Positions 53,014 through 61,381 are shown, counted from the first letter of the stretch. The stretch: DNA of 64,000 nt from Eutreptiella sp. 'Long Island Sound 2002' (GCA_964036045.1 OZ038397.1:23895342-23959341), one strand, 5' to 3'. A program made the numbers and translations. The notes: generated by a model not told the origin, from the sequence alone.

Positions 53014-53399
53014 CCCAAGGAGACCCACCAGCCCAGCCACCAGCCCCCCCACAAGAAGACAAGGGACCCGCCGAAGCTGCAGCACCAGCAGAAGCACCAG
53101 CAGCAGCTGCACAAGAAGAAGAGGCACCAGCCCCAGCAGCAGCAGCAGCACAAGAAGACGACGCACCAGCCCCACCACAAGAAGAAGAGGCACCAGCGGC
53201 CGCGCCACAAGAAGGAGAAGGAGCAGCCCCGAAAGAAGAAGAGGCACCAAAAGGAGCAACCCCAGAAGGCGACCCAAGCCCACAAGAAGAAGGTGATGCA
53301 GCCCCAGCTGCCACTGGGGCAGAAGACCACAGACCCGAATGGGAGAAGGAGTGGGAGGCCGAAGTGGTGGTCCAAACCATTAAGAAGATCACTGAATGA
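53014..53399 (+). CDS. Q1 gene C, 3' part
   Basis: This continues the gene C frame from 31303 without loss: PQGDPPAQPPAPPQEDKG, an Ala/Glu/Pro-rich tail, QTIKKITE, TGA at 53397-53399. It gives the uninterrupted reference for both the PLE2 and K insertion sites. Confidence 0.7.
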
Positions 53400-53770
53400 C
53401 AGCGCGCGCTATACCTGGTATAGCGCGCGCCGTAAGGCTCATAGCGCGCGCTGTAAATATGTTGCGCGCGCTACACTGTCTGTGCCCGTGAGGACCTGTA
53501 CTGTTGCACACTTTTCAGACCTTTCAGACAGTGTTTTTGCATGTGTCTTGGGTTGGATGAGCAACAGGGAATGTTTTTGAAAAGCAAGGGGTTTTTGAGA
53601 AACGCAGGACACTGGAAAAAGCATGGTTTTGAAACATTTTCCGGTTTTGAAAAATTTGAAAAACGGGACAATATAGCGCGGTAGAGCGCGCGCAATAGGC
53701 GCGCTATAAAGGTCATATTTTTGAAAATTTGCGCGCACTATGGAAAAAATGCACCATTGCGCGCACGTAG
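53400..53770 (+). repeat. Right end of Q1 with GCGCGC motif clusters
   Basis: Near-identical to 48306-48678. The last bases differ (GCGCGCACGTAG rather than GCGCGCACGCAGGG), suggesting end erosion or imprecise insertion. Confidence 0.8.
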
Positions 53771-53945
53771 TGCACGGTATTCATCTTGGCCTTCTGCAAG
53801 TGAAGTAAACACATCCTCTCTTTCAGACAATTGGGTGGGAGGAAACTCTTCATAATCATCCTCTTCATCACGCAAAGATGAATCCACGGAAATATTCAAC
53901 ACATCAGCCGAATGTGAGCTTAGTAAATCTTCTTCCGTTCTTCTT
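53771..53945 (-). pseudogene. Element R gene, middle acidic segment
   Basis: The minus strand is open through the whole interval between PLE3 and Q1: RRTEEDLLSSHSADVLNISV, RDEEDDYEEFPPTQLSERED, FTSLAEGQDEYRA. It joins in phase to SVVTI at 59890 (across PLE3) and to AAFAAPPSEEG at 24675 (across Q1). An acidic linker between the recombinase part and the PHD finger. Confidence 0.65.
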
Positions 53946-54084
53946 CTGTTTTATGTGCACTCTGGCTTGACGAAAGACGCTCACACATTCGTGTTCCACA
54001 GTCTATGGGCTAACGCCGTTTTGTTGCTTTGTCCTGCCCGCTGACGAGTCTTGCCAGTACTTTCGCACCCCAAGTGACATTGTG
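53946..54084 (+). repeat. PLE3 terminal direct repeat (pLTR), 5' copy
   Basis: 139 bp, beginning CTGTTTTATGTGCACTCTGG and ending CCCCAAGTGACATTGTG. It contains the hammerhead motif. ORF1 starts 45 bp downstream. Confidence 0.95.
53962..54057 (+). ncRNA. Hammerhead ribozyme (type II topology), 5' copy
   Basis: All core elements are present in order. Stem II 3' strand CUGGC-UU-GAC (53962-53971) is followed by GAAA (53972-53975). Stem III AGAC pairs with GUCU (54001-54004), with A54005 as the H17 cleavage base. Stem I UGGGC (54006-54010) pairs with GCCCG (54036-54040). The core CUGACGA (54041-54047) is followed by stem II 5' strand GUC-UU-GCCAG (54048-54057). Stem II is 3 + 5 bp around a UU/UU internal loop. 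Predicted cleavage is after 54005. Hammerheads are known in PLE pLTRs; activity here is untested. Confidence 0.85.
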
Positions 54085-54128
54085 TACCTCTCGTTTGACC
54101 ACCCAAGGGTCATACTAACTCGCTCCTC

Positions 54129-55391
54129 ATGCCTCCCAAGAGCCGTTCCGATGCCTCTCAACGTCCCGAAGCTACGGACAAAACATATTGCTCCATGTGC
54201 GACAACTATGGCCATTACATGTTCCAATGCCCTCAACGCATCAAGAAGTGTGGTGACATTGCTTCCGATGGGAGCTACATTCGACAAGTTACATGTTTCA
54301 ATTGCCTCGAAAAGCACCTCCTCAAAAATTGTCCCTACCAATGGATGTGGTGGCGCATTTGCGTTAACAAACGCAAGTTCTTTGAGTGCAAGGAGAATGG
54401 GACTACGTTCGAAGGTATCCGCCCTGAGTCCATGGGACCACCGGTCGCTACTACGCCCAAGGCTTCCGCCGCTAGCGTCTATTCACTTGATGTGGTTGGT
54501 GTTTCTCCATGGAATGACGAGCGCATGAAGCTATTTGCCGACGAGCTATCACTTGAGGTGTCCCATGTGTCTTTCGATGAGCACACTCTCACCATCGCCG
54601 GTGTGCCCGACGCCACGACTAATGATCTCATTTCGCGCATTCGAAATTCTAAAGACCCCGATGGTGAGTGTTGGACATCCGTTACTCGCCGCGTTGGAAA
54701 TTCGTCTTCTTCCAAGCAATCTACTAATGCGCCCATGAATGGCACATCCCAAACGCCTATCGCACAATCGGCTTTCGAAGTATACGCCGATAATAAATTG
54801 CGTGCACTTGAAGAGACTCAATCCGCCATGAAAACAGAAATTTCTGAGGTCCGATCTTCCGTTCACGCTCTTGATGCCAAGGTCTCTTCCGGCCATGAAT
54901 CCATGAACAATAAATTGGACGGCCTTTTCAATGGCTTGCTCGAGTCCGGCTTGATAAAAAGGCCAACTCCGCCTTCCGGTGAACCCGCTCCCGAGCCTGC
55001 GCCCGCTTCTAATTCGTCTTCATCTAGCGCCGCAATTGGCCCCGCCTCTACATCCGCGCCGCCTACGCCACAAATGGGCCCGGAACGCATGACGGTGGAC
55101 AATGGTGAAACACCCATTGGAGTCAATTACAATGCCAATGAACACGTATGGGGTGCATGGGGTGCCGGCGGTAGCGCTATGCTCCAACAAGTGTCTATTG
55201 TGTCCTACGGGGAACAAGACAGCACGCCGGGATACATGGTGCAACTCCTCAATGCTGGTAAACCCACCGGTGCGCCGTTCTTCATCGAGTCTCCTCACCT
55301 CTCCCGAGACCGCGAGTCGCTTGTCCCTTCCTTTGATCGTTGCCGCGGCGCCAAGCGCCACATGACCCGCAACACATCCAAGACACGTTAA
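54129..55391 (+). CDS. PLE3 ORF1: CCHC zinc-knuckle (Gag-like) protein, 420 aa
   Basis: From ATG 54129 (MPPKSRSDASQRPEATDK) to TAA 55389. Residues about 20-75 contain CSMCDNYGHYMFQC (a perfect CX2CX4HX4C knuckle) and CFNCLEKHLLKNC (CX2CX3HX4C), then WWRICVNKRKFFECKENG. A central fold-like segment (VSPWNDERMKLFADELSLEV, HTLTIAGVPDATTNDLISRI) is followed by a coiled coil (about 215-270, KLRALEETQSAMKTEISEV), a Pro/Ser-rich linker and a conserved C-terminal block (PGYMVQLLNAGKPTGAPFF). Likely role: binding element RNA in the ribonucleoprotein. The PLE2 ORF1 has the same domain order with low identity. ORF2 begins in another frame just downstream. Confidence 0.8.
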   Translation: MPPKSRSDASQRPEATDKTYCSMCDNYGHYMFQCPQRIKKCGDIASDGSYIRQVTCFNCLEKHLLKNCPYQWMWWRICVNKRKFFECKENGTTFEGIRPESMGPPVATTPKASAASVYSLDVVGVSPWNDERMKLFADELSLEVSHVSFDEHTLTIAGVPDATTNDLISRIRNSKDPDGECWTSVTRRVGNSSSSKQSTNAPMNGTSQTPIAQSAFEVYADNKLRALEETQSAMKTEISEVRSSVHALDAKVSSGHESMNNKLDGLFNGLLESGLIKRPTPPSGEPAPEPAPASNSSSSSAAIGPASTSAPPTPQMGPERMTVDNGETPIGVNYNANEHVWGAWGAGGSAMLQQVSIVSYGEQDSTPGYMVQLLNAGKPTGAPFFIESPHLSRDRESLVPSFDRCRGAKRHMTRNTSKTR

Positions 55392-55480
55392 TCAATTTGT
55401 CGCTTCGAGCTTTCTATTTTTTCCACGTTTGGTTGACTCACACGTGCCTTCGCTTTTTACACGCTCTTTACACGTTAATT

Positions 55481-58400
55481 ATGGATGAATCTATGCGGAT
55501 GTCTCGCACGCGTACACGCTGCACTCGACCCCCACGCCGTTATTCCCCACCGGTGTTTCAACGTCCAATTTCCGTCGTCCCCAAGGAAAATCCACAACCA
55601 TCGCCAACTGCGTCTGCCCGGCGACGGCGAAGCTCTATTTGCTTAGCCGTTAAACGCCGTCACTCACGTTGGTCCCATCCCCCACCCAAAACCGCGTCCT
55701 CTACACCACACTCACGCGCGCACCGTGCATGCAAGCGCATTCGCCGCTTTGGTAGTGTCTCCTCTCGACCGGAACCAATTGAAAAATCGGTTTTGCAACT
55801 GCTCCCCATTCATGGCCTTCCATGGCTCGAGCAAGTCGCCACCGTGGCCAATGCCCTTCAAGCCCATGCCACCCACACCCCCGTCCATAACACCGCCTCG
55901 GTCATTTCCGACTTCCAGGATACGGTTATTGAATTTGGTGAATCCATGTCATCTATGGCTATCCGCCAGTTTGCATGCGATGCACTCTGCAATATGAATG
56001 TCCGTTTTCCTTCCCAACCCGAGTTCGTCTCAAATGCCGTAACGCAATGCATGCATCTAATTAATGATTCCATAGTTTGCCGCCGCTTTTGGTATCGCTT
56101 TCATCGCTCCTATAACAATCTTCATTGGAGTATGATATCTGACCACGAATGTTTCCAATTTTGTTTGCATGTGCTTGACTACACACAATCCGTTTCTTCA
56201 GAACCTGCCTTTTTACCCTGCTCCCAATTCTGGTCTCCGCTCGAAACATGGTGGGATACCTTATTTAATGTATTCAACATCGATGGGACGATAGGTACCA
56301 CCTCCTTCTCTCGTGGCTCACAACACACAGCGTTCACCGGGCCCATGGCCCCGTTTGAGCACCATTTCGGCGCGCTCCCATCGCCACATGATGTGGCCTG
56401 CAGATCGCGTCGCATACTCCTGTTACCGCAGCCGGGTGACTCCCCTGGCTTGCTAACCGATACTTTACGCGCCAACCCCGACTTGGAACTGGCAGTGTTC
56501 GGTATCCCCCATTCCCACAAGGTTTGGATTGAGTATGCGAGAAAATTGTGCAAGAACGGTAATGCGTGGTGTGCCTTCGAAGAAAAATACTCCGTTTCGT
56601 GCCCCCTGTTCCATCCTTTCTATACCAAACACCAACGTAAAAAATTCGTGAATTCCCCCGTCTCCTGGTTTGTCACAACCCCAACCCTACTTGAGGATTG
56701 CTGTGCATCAGCAAATGGCGCGCCCCTCTTCAATGTTTATACATACATTGCTGCTATGAGCGCTAGAGCCAAAAACGGCCGTGGCTTTTGGAACATGCCG
56801 CCTGCACGCTTCACCGCTTCCATGGGCAAGGGCCCTATGCGCGTCATCTTTCGGGCGTCTATGGAACGCAACACTGAATTTCGTGACAATCTGTATTCCA
56901 GCAACACTTTCAAACCACACTCTGAAACCCAGAAGCTCGCTTTGTCCACGCACCTTGAAGAAATGAGAACACTTCTGCATTTTGCTCCGCAAACCTGGAT
57001 CCGGAAACTGTTCGGTCTCTCAAAAGCTCTCTCTCTCCCATACCTGAAACCTGGTCTCCACTCTGTTTATGTTGTCTTCTCTCTGTTGGACTCCAGAGTG
57101 TATGTAGGCCGCACGGACCGACCCCTTGTCGTGCGTTTCCTGGAACACATCGCGGGGGCTATGCGCGCACTCTTTCACATTCACCGCGGGGAACACGAGT
57201 TTCTTGAAGGCCTTGATTTTTATAGTGCTATGGCGCGAAAAGGCTTGCACCATTTTCTAATTTTGCCCCTGGAAGTGTGCCACCAGTCTCAGCATGCGTC
57301 AGTGGAAAAGAAATGGATTCGGTACTTCGGTGCCAATGTATACAATCAGCGCGATACCGCCCACTACTGCCACCTCAAATGGAAACTGCTGAAACGCATC
57401 CAGGCATCCACAGAAATCTGCAGCCGCCAGCGTGTCAAAACGATTGTCGGCTACATCCAGAAGAACCGCCGCATCGCCCTCTCTCTACCCACCCTGTTGG
57501 ATACTCTAACTGTATCCAAATCCATTATACCACGTCAGGAGTGGAACGATTTATTCCGCAAGGTGTCTGCCCGTGTTCATCAACGCGTCGGTATCCACCT
57601 GCCCCAGCGTCTTCCCTTCCCATATCCTGCCTCCAACGACCCTGCCCCCCAGGATATCAAAAGCTGCATTCAAGACACCATCTCCCAATCCCCCCTCCCC
57701 CTGCCACTCCGTTCCTACCTGCGGTCCGCTGTCCAGCTCACCTCGAAGAGTGGCTGCACTGTTCGTGACCATCTGTGTACGCGGAAAATTCAGAAATCCT
57801 GGGACTACATCTGCCGCCGGTCTTCCCACTGTGCGTGCTCCCATGTCTCCGGTGTTCACACGATACAGAACTGTGTATGCACGCGTGACCCCTCTGAATG
57901 GCAAACCCTCTTTGGGCCTGAATACTGCTTGCTTACTCAACACATGGGCAACAGAACGATCACCACGTGGGAATCTATGGAAGGGGACGTGGTCCGATGC
58001 GCGAAGCGCATTGCCACAGTGTCGCGCCTGCCTGATAACCTAGTCGGCACCTACTGTGCTGCGATGGTCCACAAGGCCAAGTCGCTTCACACGGACACGG
58101 CCCACAGCCTACCCTGGTATCTGCGGCCGGAGCGTATCAAGGAATTTAAACGCAAATGGGGTGATCGCTACGTTTTCCTTGTTGTTGATAAAAACCCCGG
58201 GCGCACCTGGGTTATGTGTAAGCGTTTATTTTTCAGCTACATCCGGATCCTGTACTCCGACCCCGAACAGTTTGAAGTTTTGGGCGATTTTCCGACTGTG
58301 GTTGATGCTAAAGTTTTTGCTCTGCAAAAGCTCATGGACGCTGCACGTCAGTTTGGATTGACCAAGTACTTCCGCTGCTCTGCCCGCACCTCTCCCCCAG

Positions 58401-59719
58401 TGTCCTTCCCCTTCTTGAAGCATAAAAGTGACGAGTTCACTGATACCCTGAAATGGCGTCTGTTGTTTTCCCACTTTAGCCATCCCATGAAACAGCATGG
58501 CCGCCTCATAAGTCGCTGTCTCACACTACTCATCAGTGCAGCGACCCAGATGCTGGATACATGGGCAATTCTGGATGTGCGCGACGTGCGTGCGTATGTC
58601 GAGAAGCTCAACTCAGCGATGGCTCGCCTGTACCCCTCAGGACCCCCCCCCCGCAAAAAACTGCGTCTGTTCGAGTTGGACGTCCGGGAGATGTTCCCTC
58701 GCCTCCCTAGGGATGGCGTTATTGAAGCAATATCCCAGATTGCCGATGCCCTTGCGGACGCGATCCGTGCAGCCCCACCATCCCCGAAACCTCACATACC
58801 CAGCAACCTCCGAGTGGGCTCTAACGGCCTCCTCTTCAGCATCCATCGTCGTAACCGCAAGCTGGACCGCTTGGGTCGTGGCTACACTAGTGACTTTCAC
58901 ATACTCAGCATGTCAGATGTTTTAGCTTATATGAATTTTGATGTATATCACAATGATATTTTTGTCATTGGTAGCAGGGTGGCCAAACAAAAACGCGGCG
59001 TTGCGATAGGCGGTCTATGCTCGGCGCAAGCTGCGCAACTTTTTTGCATGATGCGTGAATTGTCGTTTAACACTTCCTCTGGCTCTCCGGCTCACAAGCT
59101 GTCACGACGCCTGCCCAAACATGCCCTTCCCATCCCCCCTTACAGGTACATGGACAACATTGTAGGCGCCATATGTGGGAATATTGGCCTGACTAGACTC
59201 CAGCGTATGTTCGAAAAACTGTATGGGCTGGAATTGCAACAGGAATCCGAGGGTCTGGTGATTCCCAGCCTGGAAGCGGTTCTGTGCGTGCTACCAGACA
59301 CCGCAGAGGTATCAATGCGCCTGAAAACTAAGGTAGATTGGAGCGTGCCCCCCCACAAACGATTCTCCCGATTCCCGGACCCCGAGGCTGTCCAAGCAAA
59401 ACGCTCCACCAAGAGCATTGCAGTCACCCTGGGGCTCAAATCCGCTGGGTATTCCACGCGCTGGTCCGATGTACAACACAATGCCCTTGCATGCGTGCAC
59501 GAATTACACATGAAGCGGTACCCCACCTCATGGTGGAAACCTGGTCTTTATTCGGGACTCACCCGGTCTAATTTGTGTGACCGTGATCTGGTTCTAGGTC
59601 TGCTTTACCCGCCTGCTCCCTCCCTGCCCCCCGTATGTAATCCTGTGCTCCACAGCCTGGGGTTGCCTGGTACGGATGCCACAACTGCACTCTGCAGTGC
59701 CAATATACTTGGCCTTTGA
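55481..59719 (+). CDS. PLE3 ORF2: GIY-YIG endonuclease plus reverse transcriptase, 1412 aa
   Basis: The ATG at 55481 (MDESMRMSRTRTRC) lies 90 bp after the ORF1 stop; the frame is open from 55340, so a frameshift fusion is also possible. Residues about 1-525 are an unrecognised N-terminal region. The GIY-YIG domain follows (about 526-640: SVYVVFSLLDSRVYVGRT, RFLEHIAG, KKWIRYFGANVYN). RT: VVDKNPGRTWVMCKRL (about 900), WRLLFSHFSHPMKQHGR, motif A LFELDVREMFPRL (about 1063), motif B KRGVAIGGLCSAQAAQ (about 1169), motif C YRYMDNIVG (about 1219), then a thumb-like KRYPTSWWKPGL. Motif C is Asp-Asn, as in PLE1 and PLE2. Predicted mechanism: GIY-YIG nicks target DNA and RT primes from it. No disruptions. 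Confidence 0.85.
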   Translation: MDESMRMSRTRTRCTRPPRRYSPPVFQRPISVVPKENPQPSPTASARRRRSSICLAVKRRHSRWSHPPPKTASSTPHSRAHRACKRIRRFGSVSSRPEPIEKSVLQLLPIHGLPWLEQVATVANALQAHATHTPVHNTASVISDFQDTVIEFGESMSSMAIRQFACDALCNMNVRFPSQPEFVSNAVTQCMHLINDSIVCRRFWYRFHRSYNNLHWSMISDHECFQFCLHVLDYTQSVSSEPAFLPCSQFWSPLETWWDTLFNVFNIDGTIGTTSFSRGSQHTAFTGPMAPFEHHFGALPSPHDVACRSRRILLLPQPGDSPGLLTDTLRANPDLELAVFGIPHSHKVWIEYARKLCKNGNAWCAFEEKYSVSCPLFHPFYTKHQRKKFVNSPVSWFVTTPTLLEDCCASANGAPLFNVYTYIAAMSARAKNGRGFWNMPPARFTASMGKGPMRVIFRASMERNTEFRDNLYSSNTFKPHSETQKLALSTHLEEMRTLLHFAPQTWIRKLFGLSKALSLPYLKPGLHSVYVVFSLLDSRVYVGRTDRPLVVRFLEHIAGAMRALFHIHRGEHEFLEGLDFYSAMARKGLHHFLILPLEVCHQSQHASVEKKWIRYFGANVYNQRDTAHYCHLKWKLLKRIQASTEICSRQRVKTIVGYIQKNRRIALSLPTLLDTLTVSKSIIPRQEWNDLFRKVSARVHQRVGIHLPQRLPFPYPASNDPAPQDIKSCIQDTISQSPLPLPLRSYLRSAVQLTSKSGCTVRDHLCTRKIQKSWDYICRRSSHCACSHVSGVHTIQNCVCTRDPSEWQTLFGPEYCLLTQHMGNRTITTWESMEGDVVRCAKRIATVSRLPDNLVGTYCAAMVHKAKSLHTDTAHSLPWYLRPERIKEFKRKWGDRYVFLVVDKNPGRTWVMCKRLFFSYIRILYSDPEQFEVLGDFPTVVDAKVFALQKLMDAARQFGLTKYFRCSARTSPPVSFPFLKHKSDEFTDTLKWRLLFSHFSHPMKQHGRLISRCLTLLISAATQMLDTWAILDVRDVRAYVEKLNSAMARLYPSGPPPRKKLRLFELDVREMFPRLPRDGVIEAISQIADALADAIRAAPPSPKPHIPSNLRVGSNGLLFSIHRRNRKLDRLGRGYTSDFHILSMSDVLAYMNFDVYHNDIFVIGSRVAKQKRGVAIGGLCSAQAAQLFCMMRELSFNTSSGSPAHKLSRRLPKHALPIPPYRYMDNIVGAICGNIGLTRLQRMFEKLYGLELQQESEGLVIPSLEAVLCVLPDTAEVSMRLKTKVDWSVPPHKRFSRFPDPEAVQAKRSTKSIAVTLGLKSAGYSTRWSDVQHNALACVHELHMKRYPTSWWKPGLYSGLTRSNLCDRDLVLGLLYPPAPSLPPVCNPVLHSLGLPGTDATTALCSANILGL

Positions 59720-59733
59720 TGACTTGGTGATTC

Positions 59734-59753
59734 CAGGGGGCTCCGGCCCCCTG
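59734..59753 (+). terminator. Perfect hairpin at the start of the PLE3 3' repeat
   Basis: CAGGGGGC-TCCG-GCCCCCTG is an 8-bp stem with a UCCG loop, 15 bp after the ORF2 stop. Its last three bases enter the 139-bp repeat. PLE1 has an analogous hairpin at 23825-23844. Confidence 0.6.
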
Positions 59754-59889
59754 TTTTATGTGCACTCTGGCTTGACGAAAGACGCTCACACATTCGTGTT
59801 CCACAGTCTATGGGCTAACGCCGTTTTGTTGCTTTGTCCTGCCCGCTGACGAGTCTTGCCAGTACTTTCGCACCCCAAGTGACATTGTG
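59751..59889 (+). repeat. PLE3 terminal direct repeat (pLTR), 3' copy
   Basis: Identical to 53946-54084 at every position. The R gene resumes at 59890. Confidence 0.95.
59767..59862 (+). ncRNA. Hammerhead ribozyme (type II topology), 3' copy
   Basis: Same sequence and pairing as the 5' copy, offset by 5805 bp. Predicted cleavage is after A59810. Two cleavages would release a defined unit-length RNA between the repeats. Confidence 0.85.
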
Positions 59890-61210
59890 ATGGTAACTAC
59901 ACTTGCTTCTCGAGGTGCAAAAATTGGTGGTGAATTAGGTTCCACTTTCATTGCTAAAGCTTCCCTTGCTGGTGGTTGACAAGGCTTTGCTTTCACTGCT
60001 GGTTTGGGGCAAGGCTCGAGCTACATATCGTGGCGTCGCTAAGTGGGTGTCTACCGTAGTTGGGCGAAAATTGTCATTCAAATCTATTGCCCGTCAGGTG
60101 GTAATGACTAAACTCGCGAATGCGGATGGAATTAGCACACATGATGCTGCAAAACATGTAGGTGTTGTGCCCCAGACCCTTGCGGTGTATCATCAAAAGG
60201 GTAAAAAGGTGAAAACACAAGCAGCCATGTTGTTAAGTAGGTACAATGTGGAGAATCCTAAAGATGAGAACGAAATCAAAGCCAGCCGTGGGCTTCGTCA
60301 GGAAGACCTCTCCAATGACACTTTTCATGCTTCGGAACAAATAGTCCTCACTAGCCACCGTGGATTCACGAGGTAGTGCACATTGCCTTTCGTAGGCTGC
60401 TATGGCACAAAATCGCTTGTGTTCAAGGTAGGGGCGGATTTCTTGTTCAAACAAATCCCGATCAGCGTTGTGGAACCCTTCTTGTCGATTCTTCATGGTA
60501 CCAATCTTGGGGACGAGATATTTCCCTTGTGCATCACTTCCTTTTTCAAATGTTGTTGTCAACAAATGTTCCAATGTGTCGGCGCGGAAGCCTATACGGT
60601 TCCCAAAAGTCAGAATATTGTACCGTTGAGTTTCAAATAAACCATCGAAGTTGGTATCCTCCCACAACTTGTGCAACTCATCATCCCTCAAGATTTCAGG
60701 CTCCGGAGACCGCGCCTCTTCTATGGCCTCAATGACCTTGTACTGCTTGTCAACATGGCTAAAATACATGTTGAACTCGGGAAACCTCATCTTGGAGGAA
60801 GGCACAAATTGGTGCTGTTGGCGCGATGCATTGTAGATTCCAGACAATGCATTGATGTACGTCTTAATTGTTGACGTTGATAGGGATCGCACCTTGAAAC
60901 TATCCCCACACAACTTCTTTCGAATCTCAAGATACTTAGCTTGCTTTGTTTTATCCACGTGCATGGCACGGACATCCGCCGTAAATTTCACAAACCCAAC
61001 AAACTAGTCGTCTATGTCTGCCTCCGTCCTTTTGGTGTTGATGGGCTTCCCCACATGTTGTTCATGATCGGATTCATCCTCAAACATGTTGCTTCTTGCT
61101 GGGGCATCCCGTTTCTTGTCTTTCCACTCGTTTAGGGTTTGGATGAACTCTGTCACAAGTGGCAGTGTTGGCAATTGTGCTTCTGAAACCTTGGCATCTT
61201 TCTTCGACAT
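59890..61210 (-). pseudogene. Element R gene, N-terminal part: tyrosine-recombinase-like, with internal inversion
   Basis: From ATG 61210 (MSKKDAKVSEAQLPTLPL) the frame hits an in-frame TAG at 61006-61004. It then continues FVGFVKFTADVRAMHVDKTK and STSTIKTYINALSGIYNAS (SAM-like core-binding region), and NILTFGNRIGFRADTLEHLL (candidate first catalytic Arg), to about 60270. The expected C-terminal half is found on the opposite strand at about 60005-60235: SFKSIARQVVMTKLANADG, AAKHVGVVPQTLAVYHQ. This matches R...H...Y with a Tyr nucleophile. Minus-strand coding resumes at 59890-59990 (KPCQPPAREALAMKVEP, SVVTI). This looks like a Crypton-like YR with an internal inversion. Confidence 0.5.
60005..60235 (+). 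pseudogene. Inverted YR catalytic segment of the R gene
   Basis: Plus-strand residues SIARQVVMTKLANADGIS, HDAAKHVGVVPQTLAVYHQK fit the second half of a tyrosine recombinase (Arg, His, nucleophilic Tyr). The 7-bp pair GGCTTTG (about 59984-59990) and CAAAGCC (about 60277-60283) sits near both presumed breakpoints. Because it lies opposite to the N-terminal half, no full recombinase can be translated. Confidence 0.5.
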
Positions 61211-61338
61211 TTTGTCAATATCCTAAAAGTGGATGAGATAGTGTTTCTTGGGGAAGAAATGTTATCAGCAATCAAGAAATGCTATCATGAAATGCTATCA
61301 ACTAGCATTTCCTTGGGAAGAAATGCTATCTGCCACTA

Positions 61339-61381
61339 GGGTCGGTGATAGTGTTTCTTCATTGAGAAATTGTGAGACAGA
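61339..61381 (-). repeat. Right inverted repeat of element R
   Basis: The complement of 24168-24210 with three transitions, ending GTGAGACA. Multiple AGAAATGCTATC-like motifs lie just inside (about 61250-61335). Confidence 0.8.

Larger units (their letters stand above)
24676..53770 (+). mobile_element. Element Q1: three-gene DNA transposon, interrupted by PLE2
   Basis: The left end starts CCCTGCGTGCGCGC (24676) and the right end is GCGCGCACGTAG (to 53770), forming imperfect inverted ends shared with Q2. The native body is 24676-31303 plus 53014-53770, about 7.4 kb; the rest is PLE2. Genes A (transposase-like), B (Gln-rich) and C (Lys/Glu-rich) all read plus. The motif GCGCGYGCTA is scattered through the ends, the spacers and every intron. 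Q1 and Q2 are nearly identical where both are present. Confidence 0.8.
53946..59889 (+). mobile_element. PLE3: apparently intact Penelope-like retroelement with hammerhead-bearing repeats
   Basis: It spans 5,944 bp between 139-bp direct repeats that are identical base for base (53946-54084, 59751-59889). ORF1 (zinc knuckles) and ORF2 (GIY-YIG plus RT) are both open. Removing the element rejoins the R gene in frame with no target-site duplication. Identical repeats and open frames imply a recent insertion. Confidence 0.85.
24168..61381 (-). mobile_element. Element R: tyrosine-recombinase/PHD transposon expanded by nested insertions
   Basis: Inverted repeats of 43 bp at 24168-24210 and 61339-61381 match except for three transitions; both start TGTCTCAC and contain CAATGAAGAAAC. 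Removing the nested insertions leaves about 2.2 kb with one minus-strand gene. Its reading frame continues in phase across the Q1 site (24675/53771) and the PLE3 site (53945/59890), which supports one ancestral element. No clear target-site duplication flanks the inverted repeats. Cryptons, the best-known YR-only DNA elements, generally lack terminal inverted repeats, so the assignment is tentative. Confidence 0.65.
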
